DNA from: Candidatus Polarisedimenticola svalbardensis | GTDB lineage: Bacteria > Acidobacteriota > Polarisedimenticolia > Polarisedimenticolales > Polarisedimenticolaceae | DNA length: 64,000 nucleotides | Reading direction: 5' to 3' | NCBI GenBank assembly: GCA_014764515.1 | Contig: JACXWD010000002.1 | Location: forward strand, 78,760-142,759 | Part shown: piece by piece, positions 1-8,915 of the stretch | How the letters are laid out: the number at the start of each line of letters is the position of its first letter | Position numbering within the stretch: the stretch's first letter is position 1 | Program-made: the position numbers and the translations under genes | The notes under the pieces: generated by a model | The model's input: the letters and a program-made list of their open reading frames with translations, nothing else | Told to the model about the DNA's origin: nothing | Databases searched by the model: none

Positions 1-75
1 CGTCTCCAGCTACCGTAGCCTCCACCCACCGGGATGGGCTCCTGAGCTGGCGCAGGGACCGGTCCGGCTGGACAC

Positions 76-984
76 TCACGGGATATACGACAGGGGAATC
101 GGCAGGAAGGCCAGCACGAAGATAACCAGCAGGGCAAGAGCGACCCAGTTTCTTGCAGTTCCCAGACTCCCGCCTTCCACCATCAGGCGCGGGTGCCGGT
201 TCCGCATCAGCAGCAACACGATGAACCACAGGCTGTATACCGAGGGGGTACGTGTCGTCCATGTTGTAAAGACGATCCATCCCCCCAGGAGAGCGATGGT
301 GCTCCAGGACAACAACCGGTGCAGCCTTCGTGAAATGGAGTAGGCGACATGGCCGCCGTCCAGCTGTCCCACCGGGAAAAGGTTCAGGGTGGTCAGGAAC
401 AGGCCGAACCAGCCTGCGAAGAACACCGGCCGCATCATCAGTTCGGAAGTTTCATACATCAGGCTGAGAACGATGTAAGTGAGCAGGGAACTGCCGTAGC
501 TCCAGTACCCGCCAGCCACCGTCTCCGGGAGAGGGACGCCGGTTCCGGCCCCGGCCAGCAGGACCGGAACCGTAACGACGAATCCTGCAAGGGGGCCGGC
601 TGCTGCAATGTCGAACAGGGCCCGGCGATTGGGTATCGGCCCCTGGATCCGGATCACCGCCCCGAAGGTGCCGAACATCAGGAACGGCGCCGGGACGAAG
701 AACGGCAGGGTGGCCCGAACACCGTAACGCCGGCAGGCCAGGTAATGGCCCATCTCATGGGCGAAGAGGATCGCCAGCATGCACGCTGCAAACGGGATGG
801 AAGGGACCAGTGCGGCCGGCGTGAACGGCAGTTTCCAGACGGAAATCTGCGCAAACTCGGGGGGGACACCGGCGAACCATACTGCGCCGGAAACCAGGGC
901 CGACCAGGCGGTAAGCAGGAACAGAAGGATGTGGAGCCAAAGGCGGTTGCCCCTCTTCCTGATTCTTGCGATCGGTGGCTCCAT
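76..984 (-). CDS. Site-2 protease family (M50) membrane metalloprotease
   Basis: HEMGHY zinc motif and NLFPVGQLDGGH motif in a multi-TM protein; start taken at MEPPIARIRK, because the upstream part of the 423-aa ORF looks non-coding. Confidence 0.88.
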   Translation of the reverse strand: MEPPIARIRKRGNRLWLHILLFLLTAWSALVSGAVWFAGVPPEFAQISVWKLPFTPAALVPSIPFAACMLAILFAHEMGHYLACRRYGVRATLPFFVPAPFLMFGTFGAVIRIQGPIPNRRALFDIAAAGPLAGFVVTVPVLLAGAGTGVPLPETVAGGYWSYGSSLLTYIVLSLMYETSELMMRPVFFAGWFGLFLTTLNLFPVGQLDGGHVAYSISRRLHRLLSWSTIALLGGWIVFTTWTTRTPSVYSLWFIVLLLMRNRHPRLMVEGGSLGTARNWVALALLVIFVLAFLPIPLSYIP

Positions 985-1138
985 CCCGCCGATTATAGAC
1001 CAGGCTGTCCCTTGGAGGAGACAGTAGCTGTTCTCCCTGAAGGACTCGGCGGGGCAACCCCCTCCGAGCTTCCGGCCTATTTCCAGGGTATGTTTATTGC
1101 ATGATCCAGTACCGGAACGGCCAGGCCGGAGGTGACCG

Positions 1139-2152
1139 ATGACAGAAAACAGATCCGCTCGAAAATTCGGGAGGTTCATGACAGTGGTCGTGATCCTGTT
1201 CCTGGCCGCCGGCGGATTGTCCGTCCTGGCCGGCAGCGCCAAGCGCTCCAGGCCGTCCGGATCCGGGAGCGGCGGCAGCAGCGCCAGGCCCTCGGCTTCG
1301 ATTGCAGGCCCGAGCCGGCCGGGTAACAGCCCCGGTGGCACCAGCACCCGGGTATCCGGTCGGGCCGGTTACGGCTACGGTCACGGAGGCTATCACCACG
1401 GTGGTTACTCCTACTATCCCGGGGGCTGGTACGGCGGATACGGCGGTTATGGCTGGCCTTACGGTTACGGCTGGTACGGCGGCTACGGCTGGCCGTACGG
1501 CCTCGGCTGGTATGGCGGCTACGGTCCTTACGCCGGGACTCGTTATCGCATGGTCACTGTGGCCGTGAGCCCCAACCAGAATGCTCCCGCCGTTCTGGAG
1601 ACCGATATCCATCCGAAAAAGGCGCACCTGATTCTGGATGGCGACGATCTGGGCAAGGTGAAATATTTCAACGGCAACTGGGATCGGCTGCCGCTCTCCC
1701 CAGGTCAGCACAAACTGGTGTTTGCGGCCGAGGGTTATCGCACCCTGAGGGTTGAGATGGAGGCGGAGCCGGGTCGGTTCTACCGTCTCGACTATCGTAT
1801 GGAAAAGGGCGAAGGGGAGGATCCCAGATCAATGGCCCTGCCCCGTGCCGCTCCGAAAAAGGCGGCTGCCGAAACGAACGTGCGCATGGAGATGGACACC
1901 GGTGAGAGGTCCGGCCTGTCTCGCGGCCTGCTCAGGATCCGTGTTGTTCCGGGGGATGCCGCTGTCTATCTGGACGGCGAGTTCCTGGGTCGAGGCGAAG
2001 AACTCGCCCGGCTTCACGGCGCACTGCCGGTTGCCGCCGGTGTTCACCGGGTGGAGATCGTCCGTCCCGGCTTCCATTCAAAGACCCTGGAAGTCGATGT
2101 GCCGGAAGGTGGCGATGCGTTGCGAATCGAGGAGGAGTTGGACAGGGAATAG
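1139..2152 (+). CDS. PEGA-domain protein with N-terminal TM/signal segment and Gly/Tyr/Trp-rich region
   Basis: Two PEGA-like segments (IHPKKAHLILDGDDLGK...GYRTLRVEM; VVPGDAAVYLDGEFLGR...GFHSKTLEVDV) after a GYGGYGWPYGYGWYGG tract. Confidence 0.8.
   Translation: MTENRSARKFGRFMTVVVILFLAAGGLSVLAGSAKRSRPSGSGSGGSSARPSASIAGPSRPGNSPGGTSTRVSGRAGYGYGHGGYHHGGYSYYPGGWYGGYGGYGWPYGYGWYGGYGWPYGLGWYGGYGPYAGTRYRMVTVAVSPNQNAPAVLETDIHPKKAHLILDGDDLGKVKYFNGNWDRLPLSPGQHKLVFAAEGYRTLRVEMEAEPGRFYRLDYRMEKGEGEDPRSMALPRAAPKKAAAETNVRMEMDTGERSGLSRGLLRIRVVPGDAAVYLDGEFLGRGEELARLHGALPVAAGVHRVEIVRPGFHSKTLEVDVPEGGDALRIEEELDRE
1424..1531 (+). repeat. Imperfect ~36-bp in-frame tandem repeat encoding GWYGGYGWPYG(Y/L)
   Basis: Direct reading: GWYGGYGGYGWPYGY / GWYGGYGWPYGL / GWYGGYGPY. 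Confidence 0.8.
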
Positions 2153-2169
2153 TCCCGGTCCGCTTGCGG

Positions 2170-2439
2170 CTATTGCAGGTTGCGGAGGTTCTTCCCCGGT
2201 TTAAAGCGTATGGTTTTGCCGGGTGGGATTCGTACTTCGCGGCCTGTGCGAGGGTTACGACCGATCCCTTTCTTTCGAGGCTTGACCTGGAATACGCCGA
2301 ACCCGCGCAGTTCGATCCGCTCTCCGTTTTCCATGGCCCGTTTCATCGCAGCGAAAACGGCTTCCACCGCATCAACAGCTTTGACCTTGGTAATCTTCGC
2401 CTCCTCGGCGACCCTGTTGATGATATCGGCCTTGATCAT
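2170..2439 (-). CDS. HU/IHF family DNA-binding protein
   Basis: MIKADIINRVAEEAKITKVKAVDAVEAVF...GERIELRGFGVFQVKPRKKGIGRNPRTGREVRIPPGKTIRFKPGKNLR; AGGAGG RBS before the ATG at 2439. Confidence 0.93.
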   Translation of the reverse strand: MIKADIINRVAEEAKITKVKAVDAVEAVFAAMKRAMENGERIELRGFGVFQVKPRKKGIGRNPRTGREVRIPPGKTIRFKPGKNLRNLQ

Positions 2440-2477
2440 CCGGAGAACCTCCTGAAAACTGTCGGACACACCGGGTA

Positions 2478-2506
2478 AGTTTACGGAGGATGTGAGGTCC
2501 CGTCAA
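2478..2506 (-). promoter_or_regulatory. sigma70-like promoter for the HU gene
   Basis: Minus strand TTGACG-N17-TAAACT, about 40 nt upstream of the start codon. Confidence 0.65.
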
Positions 2507-2604
2507 GGGTGGACGGGGCCTAAACCTAAACATTTAATGCACTTAGCCGGACTATGCTTGTGGCGCCGTTCAACGGGTGCTAGTTTGGGCCGAGGAGTCC
2601 CGAC

Positions 2605-3963
2605 GTGAAAATGCCTTTGGTAGCCATTGTGGGCGCGCCCAACCTCGGCAAGAGCACCCTGTTCAACCGGCTTGTAGGCTGGCGGAAGGCGATAGTCACC
2701 GATGAGCCGGGGGTCACCCGCGACCGGAATTACGGAGAGGTCCGGGACGAGCAGTACCCGTTCCGCCTGGTAGACACAGGCGGCCTGACTCCCAGAACCG
2801 CGGCGCCGTTCGCCGGCGAAATCATGGAACAGGCCGAGGCGGCCATCGACGAGGCGGCATGTGTGGTTTTTGTTGTGGACGCCCGGGCAGGGGCCACCGC
2901 GGTGGATCACGAGGTGGCGGCCTGGCTGAGGCGCAAGGGAAAACCGATCATCCTTGTGGCAAACAAGGCGGACACGCCGACCAAGGATGATCTGGCCCAC
3001 GACCTGTACGATCTTAACCTGGGCGAGGCGATCCCGGTTTCCGCCGCCCACGGCCGGGGAATGGATCTCCTGCTGGAGGCGGTGGCGGAACGGATAGCGG
3101 ACGAGTTCGCAGGTGCCGTTGATTCCCTCACGGCTGAAGAAAACGGCGATGAGGGTGAAGAACCGGAACATGCGATCCGGATCGCAATCGTGGGCCGGCC
3201 GAACGTCGGCAAATCCTCGGTGCTGAACAGGCTGCTGGGTGAGGACAGGGTCATGGTCAGTGACGTGGCAGGCACGACCAGGGATTCCATCGACACCGAA
3301 CTGACCCACGGCGATCGAACCTATCGTGTTATCGACACCGCCGGGATACGCCGCAAGGGGAGGGTCCGGCTCTCGGCGGAAGCGTCATCTGTGGTTCTTG
3401 CTCGCAAGAGCATGGAGCGCGCGGATGTGGCGATCCTGGTGTTGGACGGATCCGAACCGTTTACGGCGCAGGACGCTCACATCGCCGGTTACGCCCGGGA
3501 CGCCATGAAGCCGACCGCAGTGCTGGTGAACAAATGGGACCTGCTCGACGAGAGAGAGCAGGCGGCCAAGGACTGGTCCGAGGAGATTCGGTACAAGCTG
3601 AAATTCGCCAAGGAAGTTCCTGTCCTGTTCGGCAGCGCCCTGACCGGCCAGCGCATTATCAAGCTCCTGGATCTGGCAACGACGCTCTACGCTCAGGCAG
3701 GCATCCGGATACCGACCGCCGAGCTCAACCGCTGGATCCAGGAAGTTGCGAAAATGGAACGCGCCGCCCCGGCGCGAGGGAGGAGTATCCGGCTGTTCTA
3801 CGGCACCCAGACCGGATCCCATCCTCCCAGCATCGTCCTGTTCTGCAACGATCCCCGGCATGTACATTTTTCCCTGGAGCGGTTCCTCAGGAACAACCTG
3901 AGGGAAAGATTCGGATTCGGCGCCGCGCCGATACGGCTGCGATTCAAAGGCAGGCGGGAGTAA
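2605..3963 (+). CDS. der: Ribosome biogenesis GTPase Der (EngA)
   Basis: Tandem G domains (GAPNLGKSTLFNRL...DTGG...NKAD; GRPNVGKSSVLNRL...DTAG...NKWD) plus KH-like C-terminus. Confidence 0.97.
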   Translation: MKMPLVAIVGAPNLGKSTLFNRLVGWRKAIVTDEPGVTRDRNYGEVRDEQYPFRLVDTGGLTPRTAAPFAGEIMEQAEAAIDEAACVVFVVDARAGATAVDHEVAAWLRRKGKPIILVANKADTPTKDDLAHDLYDLNLGEAIPVSAAHGRGMDLLLEAVAERIADEFAGAVDSLTAEENGDEGEEPEHAIRIAIVGRPNVGKSSVLNRLLGEDRVMVSDVAGTTRDSIDTELTHGDRTYRVIDTAGIRRKGRVRLSAEASSVVLARKSMERADVAILVLDGSEPFTAQDAHIAGYARDAMKPTAVLVNKWDLLDEREQAAKDWSEEIRYKLKFAKEVPVLFGSALTGQRIIKLLDLATTLYAQAGIRIPTAELNRWIQEVAKMERAAPARGRSIRLFYGTQTGSHPPSIVLFCNDPRHVHFSLERFLRNNLRERFGFGAAPIRLRFKGRRE

Positions 3964-3992
3964 CCCGACTTTCCGCCCCAACCCGCCAGTAC

Positions 3993-4021
3993 TTGCATAA
4001 TGGTTATCCGGGGACTATGTT
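3993..4021 (+). promoter_or_regulatory. sigma70-like promoter upstream of the mglA-like gene
   Basis: TTGCAT-N17-TATGTT. Confidence 0.5.
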
Positions 4022-4085
4022 CGCCCCGGAAGAAGCATGCGCGGAATGGATCCGGGCGCCACCTGCATAGGGGAAACGTGTCGTT

Positions 4086-5705
4086 ATGGTGCTTTTTAAC
4101 TATTCGACCAAGGAACTGACGGCCAAGATCGTCTATTACGGCCCTGGATTGTGCGGCAAGACCACAAACCTGCAATACATCCACGCCAATCTACCTGGAA
4201 ATATCAAGGGCAAGATGCTGTCGCTGGCGACCAAGACCGACCGGACCTTGTTCTTCGATTTCCTGCCTCTGGATCTGGGCATGATCCGGGGCATGAAAAC
4301 CCGGGTGCAGCTATACACAGTCCCGGGACAAGTGTTTTACAACGAGACACGCAAACTGGTGCTCAAGGGCGCCGACGGGATCGTGTTCGTTGCAGACTCC
4401 CAGGAAACCATGGCCGGTGCGAACGTTGAAGCGTTCAAGAACCTGGAAGAGAACCTCAGGGCCCACGGCCTGAACCTCTCCGAAATGCCGCATGTCATCC
4501 AGTTCAACAAGCGCGACCTTCCTCGGCTGTCCGGAATCGAAGAAATGAATTCGGCCATCAACCGGTTCAACGCCCCGTTCTATGAATCGGTGGCCACCAG
4601 CGGTATCGGTGTCCAGGACACCCTGAAGGCGATAACCAAGCTGGTCCTGTTGAACCTGACTCAAAAATACGACCCCCGAACCGGTAAAAAAGCGACCCCG
4701 GACAAGGTCGAGCCGGCGGTGCCAACGCCGTCGCCGGCGGCCGGACCGGGCATTTCGATGCCGGTACCGGAACCGCCTGCAGATAGCCCGGGGCTGCCGT
4801 TGTCCGCCACGGACCCCGGCATTTCACTGCCGGAGTCCGGACTACCACTGTCCGTGTCCGAGCCTGCCGTTGAAGAAAAAGCCCTGCCGCCTTCCATGAC
4901 CCTGCCCGAACCTCCGGATTTCAGCATCGCAGGGGTCGGTCCATCGGATCGCGCCAGTTTTGCCGATGCGGATCAGGACACAACTCCCGATTTCGCCGAC
5001 AGCGATATCGACGACCTGGTAGGCGAGGTCGGAGAGCGGGAATTCAGCGCGTCACCGTCCATCGAGGAGCCCGAGCCGGAAGTGGAGGTCTTTGACCTGG
5101 GCGAAGAACCGGAAGAAATCGAAGCGGATCCGATCCAACTGGAGGCGGAGTCGCTGGATGTTCCGGAATCGATTCCGGTGGAAATGTCTCCGCTGGATGC
5201 GGAGCCACCGGAGCCGGAATCGATAGCGTTCGACCCGCCGGCGCCGACGCCGACCGTGGTCGCACCTGAACCATCTTTCCCCTCCGTAGCCGATTTACAG
5301 GTTGATCGCAATTTCGACCCGGACTGGAAAACCGAACCGCTTACTTCGTCTCTTCCCGACCCGCCGGCTGAAGACGGGCCGCTGGACCTTCCTTCCGTCG
5401 AGACCTTCGACATTCCGGACCAGACCCCGGAACCGCCATCCGGGCCGGAACAGATCGAATGGAACCCCGAGCCGGAAGCAGCCGACACCCCGGACGAAGT
5501 CGAGGTCGTGGAGGCTGCTGAAGAAACCGTTCGCCTCACCGACGTGGTTGAAGACAATACCCTGTTCGCCGATCCGGGCCTGGATATCGTTAAGCTGGCC
5601 GCAGGCGGCGTCACCGAAATCGTTCTCCCGGTGGAGCTCGGTACCGGTGCCGAACGCAAGCGGTTCAAGCTCTCCCTGAACCTCCGTCTGGACCACGTCG
5701 AGTAG
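4086..5705 (+). CDS. MglA-like small GTPase with long acidic/Pro-rich C-terminal extension
   Basis: First ~200 aa MglA-like (GPGLCGKTTNLQYIH, LFFDFLPLDLG, VQLYTVPGQVFYN, FNKRDLP); remaining ~340 aa low complexity, ending in a beta-like segment VTEIVLPVELGTGAERKRFKLSLNLRLDHVE. Confidence 0.9.
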   Translation: MVLFNYSTKELTAKIVYYGPGLCGKTTNLQYIHANLPGNIKGKMLSLATKTDRTLFFDFLPLDLGMIRGMKTRVQLYTVPGQVFYNETRKLVLKGADGIVFVADSQETMAGANVEAFKNLEENLRAHGLNLSEMPHVIQFNKRDLPRLSGIEEMNSAINRFNAPFYESVATSGIGVQDTLKAITKLVLLNLTQKYDPRTGKKATPDKVEPAVPTPSPAAGPGISMPVPEPPADSPGLPLSATDPGISLPESGLPLSVSEPAVEEKALPPSMTLPEPPDFSIAGVGPSDRASFADADQDTTPDFADSDIDDLVGEVGEREFSASPSIEEPEPEVEVFDLGEEPEEIEADPIQLEAESLDVPESIPVEMSPLDAEPPEPESIAFDPPAPTPTVVAPEPSFPSVADLQVDRNFDPDWKTEPLTSSLPDPPAEDGPLDLPSVETFDIPDQTPEPPSGPEQIEWNPEPEAADTPDEVEVVEAAEETVRLTDVVEDNTLFADPGLDIVKLAAGGVTEIVLPVELGTGAERKRFKLSLNLRLDHVE

Positions 5706-5773
5706 AGTCGTTCTCCCGGCAGACCGGTTCGACTGCGGGACCCGGGGGTGAGACAATGTTCGTGGAGGACGAA

Positions 5774-6652
5774 GTGCTTACGTGCAGAACGGTTGCGCGG
5801 ACATTGGGTATATGCCTGCTGGCTCTGGTCGCAGCCGGCCAGGCTGCTGCCGGTGGACGGAACTACTACGAGTGGACCGCCGTGGCGCCGGATGTGGTGA
5901 TTGCGAAAATTCTCGGCGAAGAAGGCCGGTCTCCCATAGCCGTTGCCGAGCAGGTCCTGAAAGGCGACCTGGCCCCCGGCCAGGAGTTTCTGGTCGATCT
6001 CAGGACTGCCAACAAATCCCGTTTGTCGCACCGTGCCAAGCTGCGTCTGCTCCATGGCGAACGCTACCTCCTGCTCCTGGAACACGACCCGGCAGGGCGG
6101 CGTCCATGGCCTCTTTACAGCCTGGTGCGAGGCGTGGACGGCGCCGAAGAACTTCCCCGAGAGGGTGAGGAGGCCCTTCTGGATGCGCTCCGGACCTTCC
6201 TGGTTCTTCACGAGATCGAAGACCATGACCGGTTGTGGGAGCGCCATTCCGACCTGCTGGAATCGGTCAATCCGATTGTGTTGCGCACCATTCTGGACCA
6301 GTACGTCAAGTTCAGCCGCGGTCTGCCTGCACTGATCCCGTCGATCCTGCCCCTGGCAGCCCACCCGGCGCCGGATGTCCGCTCCGGTGCGGTGACGCTG
6401 ATCGGGCAGATTTACCGGGACCGGGAGATGGGACCGGAAGGGGATGACTCCGGTGTCGAGGGAGAGCTGATCGCCCTGGCCCGGCGGGATCCTGCCGTGG
6501 ATGTGCGTGTCGCCGCCACCATCGCGGTGGCCCGGCTTCCCGGGGAAGGGCCGGTTCGGATCCTGCAGCAGATTTCACGCGAAGACCCGGACCAGCTGGT
6601 GCGTTATACGGCCCAGAAGCTGTTGCTGGAGGCTCAGGATAATGAGCGTTGA
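5774..6652 (+). CDS. Secreted/periplasmic HEAT-repeat-like protein
   Basis: Signal-peptide-like N-terminus (TVARTLGICLLALVAAGQAAAGG); C-terminal HEAT-like units (AAHPAPDVRSGAVTLIGQIY; ARRDPAVDVRVAATIAVARL). GTG start at 5774 with GGAGG upstream preferred; the ORF opens at 5756. Confidence 0.65.
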   Translation: MLTCRTVARTLGICLLALVAAGQAAAGGRNYYEWTAVAPDVVIAKILGEEGRSPIAVAEQVLKGDLAPGQEFLVDLRTANKSRLSHRAKLRLLHGERYLLLLEHDPAGRRPWPLYSLVRGVDGAEELPREGEEALLDALRTFLVLHEIEDHDRLWERHSDLLESVNPIVLRTILDQYVKFSRGLPALIPSILPLAAHPAPDVRSGAVTLIGQIYRDREMGPEGDDSGVEGELIALARRDPAVDVRVAATIAVARLPGEGPVRILQQISREDPDQLVRYTAQKLLLEAQDNER

Positions 6653-6656
6653 ATGA

Positions 6657-6685
6657 TTGACCCGGGCATCCGGGGTGCCTATTCT
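6657..6685 (+). promoter_or_regulatory. sigma70-like promoter for the cNMP-FHA gene
   Basis: TTGACC-N17-TATTCT in the HEAT/cNMP-FHA intergenic gap. Confidence 0.5.
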
Positions 6686-6724
6686 GTCCCACCGAATGCA
6701 GATCACCGGGGAAACGAGGTAGGC

Positions 6725-7495
6725 ATGGCAAGTCATCCGTTTCAGAATTTCATGGTGCGATACGGCGGCGGCGAGCGCATTTTCACCGAAGGTGAACTGG
6801 CGGCCAACATGTACATCGTACAGTCGGGCAAGGTCCGCATGTTCCGGATCATGGAAGATGAAAAACGGATCCTTGGCGAGATGGAGAAGGGCGACTTTTT
6901 CGGAGAGATGTCCATTCTGGAAGGGTTGCCTCGAACGTTTTCAGCCGAAGCACTCGAGGATGTGGAACTGATCGAAATCAATTCCATGACCTTCGATAAA
7001 ATGATCAAGGGCAACATCGAGATCGCCATACGGATGCTCAGGAAGCTGTCCATCCGTTGCCGTGAACTTGAACGGCGGATCATGGAGGTTCACCCGGCCG
7101 CCGGCAAGGGGCCTTCCCAGCCCGGCCCGTCCGGTGTGTCCAGGCCGGTCTCGACCGCTGATGGCGACTCCGGGCTGCGGCTGGTGGAAGAGACCGAAGA
7201 CAACCCTGTCGTCTTCCAGTTTGAAGGTCCGACAATCCTGGTGGGACGATACGATCCTGTGACCGAGATGCGGCCCGACGTGGACCTGACCCAGCTGGAC
7301 CTCAAGCGCAGCGTGTCCCGAAGACATGCTCTGCTTCAGGAATCCGACGAGGGATTTACCATCACCGAAGAAGTCGGAGCCCTCAACGGCACGTCGGTGA
7401 ACGGCGAGAAGCTGGTCACCGGTAAGCCCCACCCGATTGCGGACGGAGATGTCCTCAGCTTCGGCATGGTCAAGCTCTTGTTCAGGACGTCCTGA
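6725..7495 (+). CDS. Cyclic-nucleotide-binding domain + FHA domain protein
   Basis: cNMP-binding fold (IFTEGELAANMYIVQSGKVRMFR...GDFFGEMSILEGLPRTFSAEALEDVELIEI) and FHA (ILVGRYDP...SVSRRHALLQ...NGTSVNGEKL...GDVLSFG). Confidence 0.92.
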   Translation: MASHPFQNFMVRYGGGERIFTEGELAANMYIVQSGKVRMFRIMEDEKRILGEMEKGDFFGEMSILEGLPRTFSAEALEDVELIEINSMTFDKMIKGNIEIAIRMLRKLSIRCRELERRIMEVHPAAGKGPSQPGPSGVSRPVSTADGDSGLRLVEETEDNPVVFQFEGPTILVGRYDPVTEMRPDVDLTQLDLKRSVSRRHALLQESDEGFTITEEVGALNGTSVNGEKLVTGKPHPIADGDVLSFGMVKLLFRTS

Positions 7496-8076
7496 TGCCG
7501 GGCCGGAAAATCGCTGCCGTGCTTATGGCGCTGACGGCGATCCTTCCGGCAGCAGCCGGCCCGAGTCCGGCGGGACCTGCGCTGGTAGTTGAGGTGCTGT
7601 ACGGACCGGAAGGCGGGCCAGACAGGTTCCGGACCGATTTTGAAGACGAACTCCTCCTGAATCTCAGGTCCCGCGGTTGTTTCGGGGCGATCCTGGCCGG
7701 CGGCGAAGGGGGAGACGTTCTGTTCCGCGTGGTTCTCGAGGCCCCGCTGGAAGAAGAACTCAATACGCTGTCCCTGGCAGGCTCCATCCGTAACGAGGAT
7801 GAAATGGGCACCTCCAGCACCACCAGCAGTATTCGCATCCATGCCGACATGGAGATTGTCGTGACCGCATCCGGGGAACTGTTCAGGAGCAAGCGGATCC
7901 GGGGCCAGGCGTCTTACCGGCCGACATTTGCATGGGAAGACGGCTCGGTGAAGTCGAGGGACGACTTGATCCGGGACTTTGCGGCCCAGATGGCCGGTTA
8001 TGCCTGCAAGGCCAACGGCAAGAAACTCAGGAAGAAGCTGGCCGGCAAGGGTTCGGAGCCGTCCCCGATTCGTTGA
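7495..8076 (+). CDS. Secreted protein of unknown function
   Basis: Signal-peptide-like N-terminus (MPGRKIAAVLMALTAILPAAAGP); stop/start overlap with the upstream gene. Confidence 0.6.
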   Translation: MPGRKIAAVLMALTAILPAAAGPSPAGPALVVEVLYGPEGGPDRFRTDFEDELLLNLRSRGCFGAILAGGEGGDVLFRVVLEAPLEEELNTLSLAGSIRNEDEMGTSSTTSSIRIHADMEIVVTASGELFRSKRIRGQASYRPTFAWEDGSVKSRDDLIRDFAAQMAGYACKANGKKLRKKLAGKGSEPSPIR

Positions 8077-8101
8077 CCCTCCCGTACCCCCATGTTAGAG
8101 T
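8073..8101 (+). promoter_or_regulatory. sigma70-like promoter immediately upstream of scpA
   Basis: TTGACC-N17-TAGAGT; -10 ends 10 nt before the scpA ATG. Confidence 0.5.
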
Positions 8102-8111
8102 TCCCCGCCTT

Positions 8112-8912
8112 ATGGAAATCGAGCCCAACACCGGTCCCGCCGAAGAGAGTCCCGCCGAGGGCTCCTCGGAGGCATACCGAATCCACGTCGAGGGGTTCGA
8201 TGGTCCGCTGGACCTGCTGCTGCATCTGGTCCGGATCAACGAAGTCGATCTTGCCGACATTCCGATCCTGACCATCACCGAGCAGTACAACCAGTATCTC
8301 AGCCTGATGCGGGAGATGAACCTCGAGATAGCAGGGGAGTACCTGGTCATGGCGGCGACCCTGATGCATATCAAGTCCCAGTCCCTGTTGCCGCCGGACC
8401 CGACAACGGAAGACGAAGAGGGCGCCGAGGACCCGCGGACCGAGCTGGCCCAGCAGCTCCAGGAATACCAGAAATACAAACAGGCTGCTGAAACGCTGCA
8501 GGCGATGGACAACCGCCGAACATTGATCTGGGTCCGGGAGGACGGTGTTCCGGAAGAATTCGCCGGTGAAGAGCTGTTGACCGTTGACCTGTTTGACCTG
8601 ATCGGATCGTTCAAAAAAATGCTGGGGCGCCTGGACGAAGAGTCCCGGCTGCGCATGAAGAAAGACTCGGCGTCCGTGGCCGACAAGATCACCTGGCTGA
8701 CCGAACTCCTTGAAGAGCAGACCACGATTTCGCTGAACGCCCTTCTCGAGACGCTGGACGTCAGGCAGGAACGGATCGCCGCATTCCTGGCGGTTCTGGA
8801 AATGATGCGGTTGCGCCTGATCATCGTGTTCCAGAGGAAACTGGTTGGCGAAATCCGCGTCGCAAGGGCCGAGGACCTGGAGCCCGGGCCACCTGCAGGC
8901 GAAGGAGAGTGA
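8112..8912 (+). CDS. scpA: Segregation and condensation protein A
   Basis: YRIHVEGFDGPLDLLLHLVRINEVDLADIPILTITEQYNQYL...EYLVMAATLMHIKSQSLLP; followed by scpB. Confidence 0.96.
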   Translation: MEIEPNTGPAEESPAEGSSEAYRIHVEGFDGPLDLLLHLVRINEVDLADIPILTITEQYNQYLSLMREMNLEIAGEYLVMAATLMHIKSQSLLPPDPTTEDEEGAEDPRTELAQQLQEYQKYKQAAETLQAMDNRRTLIWVREDGVPEEFAGEELLTVDLFDLIGSFKKMLGRLDEESRLRMKKDSASVADKITWLTELLEEQTTISLNALLETLDVRQERIAAFLAVLEMMRLRLIIVFQRKLVGEIRVARAEDLEPGPPAGEGE

Positions 8913-8915
8913 TCC

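Noticed and set aside
1-75. Possible start of another minus-strand gene (GTG at 29 after AGGAG)
   Set aside because: Too short before the window edge to identify or support.
349-1104. 251-aa plus-strand ORF opposite the M50 protease
   Set aside because: Charged, motif-free shadow of a hydrophobic membrane protein gene.
4973-6364. 463-aa minus-strand Ser/Gly-rich ORF
   Set aside because: Shadow of the acidic MglA tail and the HEAT gene; low-complexity complement.
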